A DNA stretch of 64,000 nt from Kappaphycus alvarezii (Eukaryota; Rhodophyta; Florideophyceae; Gigartinales; Solieriaceae). Position numbers and translations under genes: made by a program. The stretch spans positions 682,001-746,000 of the forward strand of contig NADL03000604.1 of the NCBI GenBank assembly GCA_002205965.3, in the 5' to 3' direction. Each line of letters begins with the position of its first letter. Within the stretch, counting starts at the first letter, position 1. Under the pieces are notes generated by a model. That model worked only from the letters and a program-made list of their open reading frames with translations. It was not told the DNA's origin and ran no database searches. Of the stretch, positions 1 through 11,419 are shown piece by piece.

Positions 1-1
1 T

Positions 2-262
2 CATCATACACTGGCAGTCCGAGGTGACGGCGGAGCATGGTCTGCCAGTGTGTGGTGTGGACCTTCGTAGCTGCCGTGGGGTGAGCGAAGAGAAACGCCG
101 CAGCGGGGCTGCGGCGGAACGCTAGGCCACGGATGCGATGTCGAATGTCGGCGTCGCTGTGTGCGGTCGGTTTTGGGGCATTCGCCCAGGAGTCGTCGTG
201 CCAATGTACTCTTGCCCGCGCCTCTTGCTGCACCCGTTGGAGAAGACTGGACGGTCCACGTA
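2..262 (-). pseudogene. Fragment of RLE-type LINE ORF2 (window edge)
   Basis: One minus-strand frame stays open to the window edge and aligns by eye with the nearly complete LINE ORF2 at 46.9-47.2 kb. Shared blocks are SDADIRHRIR against SEADIRRRIR, then MLRRHLGLPVYDD against MLRRHLGVRVFDD, with similar spacing. It therefore derives from the segment between the reverse transcriptase and the C-terminal zinc-binding endonuclease domain. The element continues beyond base 1, so whether the rest is intact cannot be seen. The ORF that starts with Met at base 204 lies in a different frame and is a shadow. Confidence 0.7.
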
Positions 263-329
263 TGACACGTGTGAATACATAGACTAAATTTTTGATTTCA
301 TATGATCGTTTCATATGCGAAGTAATTCG

Positions 330-402
330 GCCGCTATAGCTCAGTTAGTAGAGCGCTTGACTAGTAATCAAGAGGTCTCGAGTTCAAATCTCGATGGTGG
401 CT
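330..402 (+). tRNA. tRNA-Thr (anticodon AGU)
   Basis: A complete 73-base cloverleaf can be drawn. The 7-bp acceptor stem is GCCGCTA/TGGTGGC with two G-U pairs, the D stem is GCTC/GAGC, the anticodon stem is CTTGA/TCAAG with loop CTAGTAA, and the T stem is TCGAG/CTCGA with loop TTCAAAT. The anticodon AGT sits at 363-365, giving threonine. The discriminator base is T at 402. Box A (TAGCTCAGTTAG) and box B (GTTCAAATC) are close to the RNA polymerase III consensus. There is no intron and no encoded CCA. No run of four T follows within about 100 bases, which is unusual for a Pol III gene. Confidence 0.93.
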
Positions 403-1529
403 TCAAATTGTGCTCTCGTCGGTCGTTGCGCTGAGGGTGGTTGCTGCCGTAGCAGGGAACCTCTGTCAGATTTCTCTTGCGATGGAATCCATACTCAACC
501 CAGCCATATACCCGTCAAAATAGTTTTTAAAAAATAGTTGAAATCAGCGACGACTATAACTTGCAGGGAAGAATGCATTCGTTTTTTCAGAAATCAGAGC
601 CGTTCTATGGACTTTGAGACACTCCTTTACAGCAAATAGTCTCCATGGGGTCCACTGCACGCTCATTTTTCAATGTTTCAATCTTTTGAAAAATTTAAAA
701 AATGAAAAAGTGAAACGAGATATGACAAAAATTTCAATGTTCAATCTTGAAAACCATTCTATAGGCTCTGGAAATTTTTAATCTGAAACTGATGGAAAAG
801 GCCTTTTGCATTGGACCATGTCCACCGGCACAACTGTTGTCGCATATAGGAACTCATTAAAATTGTGAAAACTAGATAGACTTCCCATATGCCCCACTAC
901 CGTACTGTTGTTACCGAAAAAGTCACTAGAATTATCCGGGTTACACCCTGCCAACGAGAATGACTATGCAATCGCCACCTGGTCACCTTCGACTTTCCCT
1001 GACAAAGCGCAACTGTTTTCGTGCTTCACTGTGCTGCTATATCTCATACAGTTTCAAAAATAATGCATAAAAACGCTTTTTTTATTAAGCACTGTGGTCG
1101 CAGTATCAACTATTGCTCATGTAGGATTTTAAATCAATGATGGTAGAAGAGAGGGAAATGTTCGCCAACGTCACCCGTCTGACTTTGCTAAGCATGACAC
1201 ATCAATTGGTGACGAACATTTCCAATAGTTATATCGATTAACCACCCAACAATTTACCATTTTGTTCTCTCGACTAACACTACTTTACTCACAAAGAGTC
1301 TGTCAAAGAACGGACAATAACGCCACCTTTTCTATAGAAGGTATGCTCAGTGTTACATTGCGAACTTTAGCAAAAAAGAGTTGCTTGGAGGTTGGATAGC
1401 TGTATGGAATCGTCTTTTCCACAATTTAGATATTCTTCACACATACAGTTTACGCCCTAAATTAATGTTTAGATTCAATTTCGTTCCCACCCCAGTCAGG
1501 GACAAAATTCCGCCAAGAAGCAATAAGGT
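403..1529. other. No gene recognised
   Basis: No long open frame or recognisable protein is present. Around 660-780 there is an A/T-rich stretch with repeated TTTCAAT / GAAAAA words on both strands. Confidence 0.5.
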
Positions 1530-2265
1530 TTAGTGGAAATCGACCCAGTCCGTTATACGGTTTGTTGGCAGCTCTGGATTGTGTAGCAGTAGAAATTCAG
1601 CAACTCAGGCTTTCTGACGTTCCAGAACTACGGAAATGTTACAACAGGAAAGTGTTTTTCACTTCGTCGTTCAAGCTGCAGTCAGTGCAAACTTAAAGGT
1701 TACTTTTGTATCCGCGAGACATGCAGACTCTACTCATGACCCTTCCGCTTTTAAATCAACGAAACTGGCCGATTCATTTGCGTCCAATGTTTTTTCGAGC
1801 TGAGCGGCGATTGCTGCAGATAATACATATTCTCACCCCGTACAGTGGAAGATATTTAACTTTGATACAAGACTCTTTTAATTTTTACTTTCCATCGCGA
1901 CATATCACTGTGGAGCAAGTATTCGGTGTCCTAGTAGAGCGGTTTGGTATCTTTTGGAGTCCGCTTCACTTTGAGCTTGGTAAAGTAACAATAATTAAAC
2001 AAGTTTTCTGCAAGATTCACAAATTTATCATTGACAATTCCACGAACGGCGATCATTAAATTCCTCAAATGGGGGAAGAGGGTTAGGTAACTGGCTACCT
2101 CATACTATATTTTCAAGATATCCTACGTATAGATCAGGTCTATGATAGAAATAGAAACCGAACCAGGGAGAAGTCCTCTGTTCTTGACAGCATTGCTGCA
2201 AGGCTGAATCAATTGGGGCTCATCCGGCCGGGACATTCACGGAACAGGCCATTTCAAGTAATTTT
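1530..2265 (+). pseudogene. PIF/Harbinger transposase, C-terminal half, broken
   Basis: Three reading frames together give the second half of a Harbinger-type DDE transposase. An upstream frame reads LLAALDCVAVEIQ (first catalytic Asp region, usually ALDG), followed by an RK-FF block and STHDPSAF. The next part gives DNTY (second Asp, usually GDDAY). Then a frameshift leads to the open stretch 1706-2059 with LTPYSG, FNFYFPS, VEQVFG (catalytic Glu) and FGIFWSPL. Translation of 2160-2265 adds a tail ending LIRPGHSRNRPF. The order and spacing match PIF/Harbinger. At least two frameshifts and several stops show it is dead. The N-terminal part is not visible. Confidence 0.82.
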
Positions 2266-2339
2266 ACTTGACTGTCTTTCTAATGTTCTGATATAGAATA
2301 TTCAGTATGCTTTCGTATGTGTCCCTTTCCACCCCATCC

Positions 2340-3421
2340 TATGCAAGCAATATAATTTCCTTTGTTTACTTGATGGCTCCGAGCAGAGATTGCAGTGACT
2401 TCCCTCGTGCATCTGCTACTTCAAAAAGGGCTTTGTCACGTTCAGCTTCCTCCGTTTGCAGATATTATTTTTCATTTAATAGTTTGAACGCCGAAGATAA
2501 CAGTGCACGATTAGTTTGTGGGACACCAAAAAATCCTTCGATGTAAAAAAACTAAAAAGTGTATGAAAATTGCAAGAAATCTCACAAAAGGTACTCTTCA
2601 CTTACCGATTCAAAGCACTTCAGAATCCTGTTTCTCGGCACAGCACCAGGTTCTCCACATGAAACTTCGCAGAATGCCTCTCCATGGAGTTGTCAATAAA
2701 ATGCCGGGGCTAGACAGTTTCAAGATCGAAGAAGTACACCAGAAACGACCCTTCTAAAAAGAACATGAAGTATCCGGCAGTATTCTGATCATCAAAGTCT
2801 GGCTCTCTTGAACAAACTGAAACATCTCCGTTAACAAACAGGGGCTGCTCTTTTTTGACCTGACCCTCTTCAAACACCGTACAGTCATCTCTTACCTATT
2901 GCACTGCTTCATTCCCGTTAGTCAGTTTTACAACTTTGACTATTTTCTGCTTAATTTACTACGTGACACTGGCAGGCTCAGCTTTCTTTCCGCACATTTT
3001 AAAATCCATAAATTAAAGAACATAGTTTAAAACAGAAACTGGTCTGTATAAGCTTAGTATCGATGATTTAAATTTTCGTGGGAAGCTTGGCGTTTCTCGC
3101 ACCGGTGGTCTTCAGTGCCCCGAGCAAATACTTGCACAAGGCATCGCCCAGTAGTACCTTCCTGACGGCTTCTTTGACCGATTCCAAATCAGAGGGAAAC
3201 AACATTCGTGGGTCAACTCAGTCATCATCTGACAGAATCTGTGCTCCACCGTCAGCTTGGGACTTCACATTAGGAGCACTTGGCTCTGCAGACTGTGCGA
3301 ACGGATCACCGAAACCATAATCCTGGAGCCTTATGTTTGTATCGTTGGCAGAGTTGGGAACTTCAATGATATTTTCCCCAAGAGTACTTTCGGTAATTTG
3401 ACCCTCTGCGTGCGCGACCAT
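2340..3421 (-). pseudogene. Decayed minus-strand coding segments, unknown
   Basis: Two coding-looking stretches lie on the minus strand. One runs 3421 to 3047 and is broken by one in-frame TGA at 3218-3220; it is acidic at first and ends with a short helical-looking tail (KEAVRKVLLGDALCKYLLG). The other, around 2546-2350, reads as a helical charged peptide (LQTEEAERDKALFEVADAR) with one stop. Neither is a family I recognise. They face the Harbinger transposase at 1.5-2.3 kb convergently, so they could be remains of a Harbinger second protein, but that is only inference from position. Confidence 0.3.
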
Positions 3422-5150
3422 TGATTTGTAGTAATTGGACTGTTCAGTTTGATTTATCAGTGATATGAACTGTAGAAGTAGGAGTCAGCGGTAGACATTT
3501 ATGGAAACGAAATGGTTCGGGGAACGTTCTGATTGATGGATGCGGAACAATTTGCGGCGAAGATTGCAAACGGAGGGTCACAGGAATGTGTGGCGTAAAG
3601 AGAGTTGGCAGTCAGCGGTGGAGACGAAGGGAAGCGAATAATAGTGGGTTGAGGTTGGGCTGATGGACCGGGTAGCGGTGTCGGTCAGAGATAGAGATGG
3701 AGTGTCAAAACATTCTGTGGGGTACGTTGAGGATGGTGGGCCGGGGGCAGGTGCCGGTGAGGGTTACAGACGGAGTGTCACGAAAGTTTGCACGGTGCAG
3801 TGAAGGTGATAGGCAAGGGAGAGGTGGCGTCTTCGAGACGGAGGGAAGCGAAAGTGTGCGGGTTGCAATAGGGGTGATGGTCAGGGGAGAGATGGTGATA
3901 AAGATTGAAGGTGGATGGCCGGGTTATTGGAGGAAGCGTATCGCACCTCGGAAAATGTACCGGACAGTTGTCGGTCAATTCGTGTAATGTCGTTGGATTC
4001 CGTTCTATTTATTCCTGTTTCAAGTTTCAAGGTGTTACCGGTAAATATGGAATTCCCCGGTATTGGTAGAAAGGTTGAAACACACGTGCCTAGTTGGGCA
4101 GTGCTGATTGGCTATCCATTTGCTCGCCGTGTTTCAACTTTTCAACTTTTCAACTTTCAAAAGGCTATAGAATGCCCCTCAGTAAGAACAATATCTCATT
4201 TGTCATTTAACTCGAAACTTCATTACCATGCTACTGTAAGGCAAGCAACCAGGAGAAAACTGTAGAGTCTACAGTGAAGACCGTGAAGACCTTGGCGCAT
4301 GTATTAGTATCCATGATGCGGTCAACGTCTCCCGTAACAATTCTTCTTATTCCTGTGCTGGCAAAGTATGCACCGTAAGCCAGCCATAAAACTCAGTTTC
4401 GCGACGAATTGTCTACCACTTTGCTGCAGCAGTGCTGCTACAGCTCATTCCTGCCACCAACAGGATCAGCGACAGAAAGACCAGCACCAACAGAGTGGGA
4501 GGCCTGAGCACCATCACTAACGCCGATTGTGGCAGAGATGCAGTATTAGAGCACTGAGCGGGCAGGAAGTCAATATCGTAATGTTCTTCGAACTGTATTT
4601 AGGGATTCCCGGTTACAACGCCGGCGGAGTTGCAGAACTGGCAATGCGACACTAATGCACAGACTCCATGCTTAGTCTTAGTACTAGTAGCTCATGAAGA
4701 AAGCCAAAAGATGAATTAAAACAGGCGACCGCTCTAAGCTGACCCCTTTAAACAAACGCCGAACGGATCTTCATAGAAACGAAGCTCATTTTTCAGACGA
4801 AACTTCGTCGCAGAAGTTCCATCCTCTAACGCCACGCCCGACCAGTTTCCTCCCAATATATGAAGCCAATTATTCGTAGAAGGTGGTGAGGGGTCAGTTT
4901 CTGTTCACAGATCTGGTTCAAATGCTGCTATCTCCCCTCTAGCGGCTCTCACATCCCCCGATTATCAGGAGCGCCTGTAAATCACAATAAATTTGCTTAA
5001 AGAAAAAGCAAGCACTAATGTCAGCAATTAATTAAGATAATCTGCAGACAAACAACGGCAGATAATCTGTGGAGGGCGCCGTAATTTAAAGAATTCGTAT
5101 GGACTAATCCCTGGATGCTGGCGATGCAACAATCTCTCAAGAGAACGAAG
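3422..5150. other. No gene recognised; G-rich strand tract 3540-3960
   Basis: From about 3540 to 3960 the plus strand is strongly G-rich with recurring words such as GGAGTGTCA, GGTGATGG and GACGGAGGGAAGCGAA; the last occurs in nearly the same form at 3625 and 3837. This looks like an old internal duplication. Around 4133-4155 there is a short TTTTCAACTTTTCAACTT tandem repeat. The small ORFs at 3697-3987 and 3915-4265 show no family features. Confidence 0.4.
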
Positions 5151-6760
5151 AAATCATTAACGCTGCTTTTCATACTGCTGATTCATATTCAGACGATAGC
5201 TCTGCCGTAGAAGTAGAAGTAGACGAGAATGATATTCATGATCTGCGTCCGTTCCTAAACTTCTTGCCCACTATGCAGCAGTTTTGTTCTCAGATTAGAT
5301 GGTTTCGGAATATATATCCGCGTGCGTGGAGCCAGAAAAGGTGCCCCTGGGTCATGATATCTCCTGCAGAGAAGTCACAGCGAGTGAAAACAAACATAGA
5401 TCGGCGAATTGAAATTATCGTTGGCAATCATCGGCGACAGCTCATCACCACAACAAATGACTCATTAAACAGCCGCGCAGCCTGGCAGAGGTCAACGAAT
5501 ATTAACTGGCAGACACCATAACGGTCGAGCGCGAACTGAAAAGAGCGTTGGGAGATTGATAGGCCAGCAGCAATTGGAAGAAATTAAAAATGCTGACATT
5601 AAACAGACTTAGTTTTCTAGAAGGTCTTAATGCAACAGGAAACTTGTTGACAACAAAAGTATCAAGTCAGACATGTTGCATATGCTTCTGTCAAAAGACA
5701 TGTATGCATACGCTGCGAGTTCTATGCTTTCAATAAAAAGAAGGGTCGCGTAGAATCGTTTTAGATTGTTCATTTACACAGGTTTGATGTGAGAGGAACT
5801 AGAATGATGGCGTTGAACGATAAAATTCCTGTACGCAACATACAATCTGGTATTAAAGTTTATGATTAGAAAAGATCCCTTTTATTTCAGCTTGATGACT
5901 CTGCAAGGTTCGAAATTCTTGAAAAGATTAAAAACTGGCTGAGTAACAACCCGTTCGGTTCTATTACTTGACGGGTGCCGGCAACAGATTTCCTTCTAAA
6001 ATGCTACGCAAAATCGTGTCGAGAAGATCATTCCATATTGTAGATTAATTAGCGGCGAACGCGTGCGAGAGACATTATAGAAATTGACGTGGAAGTTCAT
6101 GCGCAAGGATGCAGCGGATAAGTTGTCTTGAAAGGGTCTAGTGAATGACAGGAGCCGTTGAGCATCATATTCGAAGGCTCCTATCATGAACTGATTACAA
6201 ACAGTGTGATTCAAAAACCCGACAGGCATAAATATTCTGGAAATAATACTCGTCTATCCGAAAGCATATGAAACTTGACTACATCCGAAAAACTAACGTA
6301 GATAGGGGTCTCTGCTGAATTGCCCGGTGAATGCTAATGGAGTACGTTCTGGGGTGAATTGATTTCGAGAAAAACATTATTTACCTTGATTAGGTCGGGA
6401 ATCCGAAGTCTTCCAGCAGAACACTGAAGGTAGCTCGCAGAAATACCTGCCAAAGGTAAGATAGCATGCCCAGTAAACTAGAAAGATCATGCAAATACGT
6501 GAAAGGCAAAAACTTCAGCACGCGTGTAGTCTTCTTCAAAATTCTTACGATGGAGTCAGTTCAACTGGAAAGGGAGAGATCTTATCAAGACCTTTTTCCA
6601 AATTGCTGATGAATGATAAGTCTTTACAATTGTGGACGCGCATTATGTTGAAAATAAGGCTTCGATTTTCTACAAATAGGCAGACTTTGAAACGAGGAGA
6701 CAGGCATTGAAGCAATTTTATGATCTGTTGATCGTTACCAACAAAATGCAAGTCATTAAC
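5151..6760 (+). other. Decayed unrecognised sequence with coding-like pieces
   Basis: Plus-strand stretches around 5180-5521, 5700-5970 and 6489-6710 read as charged, protein-like segments broken by stops. The first begins with an acidic run (SSAVEVEVDENDIHDLRP). They probably derive from a transposable element, but I do not recognise a family and there are no terminal repeats to define it. Confidence 0.25.
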
Positions 6761-7219
6761 ATTTTTTTACATTAGCCAAGGTGGTTCGTTCATCTGAACG
6801 TCTCTTAGTGAACAGTTTTGGTAAGACTGGAGCTTCGTGTATATGAATCCCTTGAAAAAATTTATTGATTGCTAGCTACCAAATTCTTTCGGATGAAACA
6901 CGTCCGTACGCAGACCGAGGAAGTTTCCAAACAGTCGAACTAGAAGATGCCTATCCCTTCGGAAGAAACAATACGACATTACGATCGAGTTAACCAGACT
7001 GTAAATTTGCCTTCCTAAAACCAAGGATCGCTAATTGCATGATACTTATTTATGCAATGGCCAGTACAATATGAAAAATCACAATCTGAGCTACAGAAGA
7101 ATCTTTTCGTACTTTTAGTTTGTCCTTGTCACTATTCAAATGCGTCCCCTGAAAAAAATTTCAGCGAAGCTTATCATCTTCTCTGTCATACTTGATTTGA
7201 GAGATGTGAAGGAAGGAGA

Positions 7220-7693
7220 TTAGGTTGGTATTAAGCGGGGACTACGGAAGCTAGGTTCTTCATAAGATTTAATATATATTTCCTTTTTCGGATGTGACAG
7301 CATCGTCAATAATCCACTGTGGAACAAAATTGAGCTGAATCTGGCTGACTGGATCTTCACCGACAAACTCTCGCATATTTTGAAGTACATTTTGCTCTCA
7401 GACTCAAATGTTATTGGGTGCTTTAAAAAATGAGAAATGTCAATGTTAACAATATTTTTAGATAGCTGAGGCGGATAATAACACTTATTGAAATCTATAT
7501 TCCTATTCCCAGCATGTAGCGTATTCGATTCTTCCAGAGTAGTGTCGTTAACGTAAATAGGTGGCATCTCAGGAGTTACCTTAAAGCGAAAGAATGAATC
7601 CCGATGAGAATGCTCAGACCAAACCAAAAAGTAAGCGAAAATATCGGCAACTGTTCGCGGATCAAGAAACGCACTAGGTGGAGGGCTTAACAA
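7220..7693 (-). CDS. Hypothetical ORF, 157 aa
   Basis: An uninterrupted 157-codon frame in A/T-rich DNA where stops are frequent. The protein is rich in Ser, Phe and Ile, has no clear transmembrane helix or signal peptide, and contains no motif I recognise. There is no gene next to it. It may be a fragment of a transposon protein or a chance open frame. Confidence 0.22.
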   Translation of the reverse strand: MLSPPPSAFLDPRTVADIFAYFLVWSEHSHRDSFFRFKVTPEMPPIYVNDTTLEESNTLHAGNRNIDFNKCYYPPQLSKNIVNIDISHFLKHPITFESESKMYFKICESLSVKIQSARFSSILFHSGLLTMLSHPKKEIYIKSYEEPSFRSPRLIPT

Positions 7694-9548
7694 AGTATCA
7701 GAAATTGTCCGAACTGAATAATGGTTCCGTATTTAGTTCTGGGAGTCCTTTCAATTTTCTTTACACTGAAATGGATGTTATTTTTATTTCATATATGAGT
7801 CGATAATTGAATGGGAACGAGGAGAAATAAACTTGATCTCCATCATTTCTTTGAGAAGTAGTGAGCTCGGAACTTTCCAAAATCTTTATAAGCTGCAAGA
7901 GTCGGGGTTTTGGTATTCCAAGTAGAAGAAGAGATAATAATCTCGTTTTATTCAGCTCTACTTTCGAAAAATTTCTTCCAATTTACGAGCTTGACACCTC
8001 GCTTGAAGTGAAAAACTTTCCCCAAACTTCCCGGTCTTTAGAAAGCTTGGAGACTAGGAGTAGATCGGGTTTTAGCAAAGAGCTCATTCAAGTTACCGCT
8101 CTCTGTTGTATTTCACTACACAGGCCTTACAGCTTTACACAAATTCACTGCATCTACTGTACTGTAGATTCAATCCACCGATAACCTTAAACCCAGGGCT
8201 GCTAGGCACTTTGCCATTATTGAACTTTTCCTTACAGTTCTGAACACAGAGTTTGACCACATTAGTACACTTAGAATAGTCACGGGCGAGTTGCACACTG
8301 GACATTAGATCATTGCTTTACCGATCAAACGTTGCCTTACTATCTCATGCCACCTGGACCATTGTACTTCTTATATCTTGTCAGAGTATGTCACTCCTGC
8401 CGACTGCAATTCTGAAAGCGCTACTTACGAAACCGTCAGGGCTGTTATACGGGAATAACTTTGAATTCGCTACTGTTAGACTGCATTTTCCTTTAGTATG
8501 TAGCTATCTTCAGTTCTATATAAACCCTGGTTTGGAGCGACGGGCTTAGCTCAGCCACGCTCAACCAAAGTTTCAACCACAGTTCTACCTAGATCTGCTC
8601 AAATGCGCTTAACAACCCACAATATCCTATTCATTTAACACAAATGAGAGTTGTATTTTCCTCAGAAACTGGATATTATAGTATATAACAAGGGCAGACC
8701 TCTAACCTTTGACGAGCTCGAATATACTCAATTTCACGATGCCGAGCAAATTATTACTACAAAGTTTGCTCCACAGAATCTCCTCGTAATTAAATATGTC
8801 CTGTGCTCTTTAACTGCGTGCTCTGTTTGAGACAAAATCCTCTTATTGGTAATTCGGAGCACTCAATTTTGCTTTCGACAGATTAAATATTGTTGCTCAT
8901 CAGGAAAAACTTGATTCAAAAGTATTGGAGAGAAAAAAGATATTCTATTGTCAAACTCTGGGTCGCCTGAAACTTGGCAAGGAGGCCTACGTACTTAACA
9001 AAACGCATCTTCGAAGGCTGTAGTAATATAGCTAGGCCTCTTACAATCAGGATTACAACGAAAATGTGATGTAGAGCCACATTCGTGACACTCCCTATTT
9101 TGTTACTATTCGAGTCCTCCTGTATTCACTTCCTTTCGTTATCATTGGAATGTATCGAAACATTTATTTCATACATCCATTGGGATGTGAGTTGTTGATC
9201 GACAAGAAAGCCTTCTGCAAATTCTTAGCGAAAATAAAATCTAATGTTATCCTAATGATATTGGATGAAGAACCAGAAGAGAATACGGTTTTCAAAAGGA
9301 CCTGAAATGCGTCTCGTAAGTAAAGTTTGGAGGGCTTCTTGTTAGCATTTTGATTTCGTCGAAGGTAGTCTGGATATGCAATAACCCAATCAAATTTCAT
9401 ATTTGAGTGTTACAGTGGATGCATGTAGTTAGAAAAGATAAAAGGAGATCTCAAGGCCACTCAACAGACAGGCTGCGATGTAGGACGTATTTTCCGAAGA
9501 CTATGGGGGACAGGTCTGTGTATCTCAAAGTCTGGAAATGAGGCAGAG
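7694..9548. other. No gene recognised
   Basis: Low-complexity, A/T-leaning sequence with scattered short ORFs (for example 7861-8184 and 9164-9400 on the minus strand) that show no recognisable domain. A single ACTGTACTGTAG word occurs near 8157. Confidence 0.45.
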
Positions 9549-10229
9549 TCAGGTGGGACGATCTAACAAGGCTGGTGCGAGGCCAGCTATAAGGCATACT
9601 GCGTTGGACGAGACCGTCGCCGCAGCGTTTCTTTGCACAAGGACAGATTGCACCCGCCACAAAGTCTCCATGGCTCTTACAGCGACGTGCCATGCCACGT
9701 CTGTCAGCACCGCGACTGTGTCCAGGTGCCACCCGCCAAGAGTGGATATCGGCACTGGGATCAGCCGGGACCTGGCATGCGTGGCGATAAAGTCTTGATA
9801 CCTCCTGAACTTTAACGCTTTCGCGGCGTTCAGTGATGTCAAGGGTTTGAAACAACGGGCCCGTGTGTTTGAGGGGGCAAGTGGATTGAAGAATGAAACG
9901 TCGTAAAAATCTGTCCCTCCGGTGCTTCTCATAGCCTTGATATCTGGCCTCGTGCGATGTTGGCCATTGTTACGGGGGTTCCATGACCGCGCAGCCTTTT
10001 CTAAGTCCGACGTGAGGACCGTGACCTGGCGGTCGTGACAATCGATTCGCTCTCGGCCACGCAAGCAGTGCACGAGGTGGTCCACCGAAGATCGCATCAA
10101 TGAGGAGTGTACTGTACAATGAGCTGTAAGCAATGTCTGTAATGTACTTGACACTTTGCAGTACTGCAAAGCACGGACAGTAATAAACCTTGCCTTGCGG
10201 TCCGCAAGTTGCGGAGCCTTTTGGAACAC
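9549..10229 (-). pseudogene. LINE C-terminal endonuclease domain fragment, second lineage
   Basis: A 226-codon minus-strand frame carries the restriction-like endonuclease core of an RLE-type non-LTR retrotransposon. RPDIKA is followed after a short spacer by FYDVSFFNPL, matching the P-D...D-V arrangement. An Ala/Lys/Arg-rich helix (NAAKALKFRRYQDF) and a STLGGW...AVLTDVAWHVAVRA tail follow, as in plant and algal LINE C-termini. The sequence differs from the LINE at 43.6-47.9 kb and so represents a different family. The first 80 or so residues do not look related and a shifted frame competes there (9970-10245). No RT domain lies upstream, so this is a 5'-truncated relic. Confidence 0.62.
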
Positions 10230-10319
10230 ATTGAAAAGATCCCACCTTCCTGGAATTAGCGGGTCTGGCTTACTGGCTGGTCACATCCCCAGCAGAGAAA
10301 GAGAAGTTGAATGCTTTCA

Positions 10320-10885
10320 GTACCGTACACTTTAAGTTGAATGCATTTAGTACAGTACCATCTGGGGATTGCGCACTTTCGAACTATGCGGCCAAGACCG
10401 AACTGGATGAACAGTATGATAAGTCTACAATACCGCGAATATGACGTTCTGAAGGATCACAAATGTCATTTTTTTCGAAAAATTCGGCGCGTTGCAAATT
10501 GCTTGGTTCATACAGTACAGTATTTCAATTCCTCTCTAGCTGAGTGGTCAAGCGGCGCAATGGACAGCAATGACACTTCTTAATCATGGTGATTGACGGC
10601 AGCTGTTTATTTCCTTACAGTATTTGCAATTACAGTAAAGATGGACAGGCTGTCTAAAATGAAGAAAAATTCCAAAAGGTTCGATGCTGTAATGATCAAG
10701 TGAGGTTAAAAGTAAAAGAATTTTGATGTTGACGCACTGTAGTAACATACTGTAGTATCAACAAAGTACTGCAATACATGTTGCAGTTGTGCTGCACAGT
10801 ACAGTACTGCAACATGTATCTGTACAGTACTGTACAACGTACGGAAGTACTGTACTGTACGGCAAATCACAGTATGTACAGTATT
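10320..10885. repeat. TACTGTAC/GTACAGTA-rich palindromic tract
   Basis: This non-coding stretch carries many copies of TACAGTA, TACTGTA and GTACTGTAC, densest at 10740-10880. Within it ATACATGTTGCAGT (10774-10787) and ACTGCAACATGTAT (10806-10819) form a perfect 14-bp inverted repeat around an 18-base loop. It ends about 540 bases before the E2 gene start. Similar clusters lie upstream of the other genes here, so a promoter-related role or a family of small dispersed elements is possible. Confidence 0.6.
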
Positions 10886-11419
10886 GGGCTGCAGCAGACG
10901 TGTCCACCATTTGACGGTAACCATGGCTCCACCGGTCTGTTTTCGCCACTACATTTTGCTGTGAATCTTTTTTTCTAGTTGAAACGGCGTGTTTTCGAGG
11001 CCCATACCGAAAGCTAGTATTTTGCGTTGTTGACATTACTCGGTATCTCAAATTTATTTTAAAATTTTCATCAACAGCTACTGGCAGTGGTACTACTGCC
11101 AAAACCAGCGCAGTCGACGTTTTCCCGTTTCATATAAGCATAAGCCATTGTCTCCTCTCGCCGGTTTTGAATGTCAAAGTACTTTCAGTTCAAGCCAGAC
11201 TTCCGCATTTTCTACCAGCCAAATCTGCCCTTTACCAACTGCTCCAAACTTTACATTCCTTCTCCCTTGTTCACGTACCGTGCAGCCATTCACCGCAAAT
11301 CCGGCTCGGTCTGAGTGGAGATCAGCTGCAGATACAGCTAGACGAGGAAAAGGCAACTCTTGACTTCTTTGCAGGTAAAAGCAAGTTTACTCACTACCTC
11401 AACAATCTTCACTCAACCA

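Noticed and set aside
1143-1175. GTTCGCCAACGTC shared with 49553, as evidence of a common Harbinger partner gene
   Set aside because: The match is only about 15 bases and the gene orders around the two sites do not agree.
3540-3960. G-rich tract as a satellite or CRISPR-like array
   Set aside because: Units are irregular in length and spacing; no direct repeat-spacer pattern. No CRISPR, rRNA or bacterial operon signals occur anywhere in the window.
10535-10605. tRNA-like TAGCTGAGTGGTCAAGCGGCG sequence (box A-like, Ser/Leu type)
   Set aside because: No acceptor, anticodon or T stem can be paired and no proper box B follows at the right distance.
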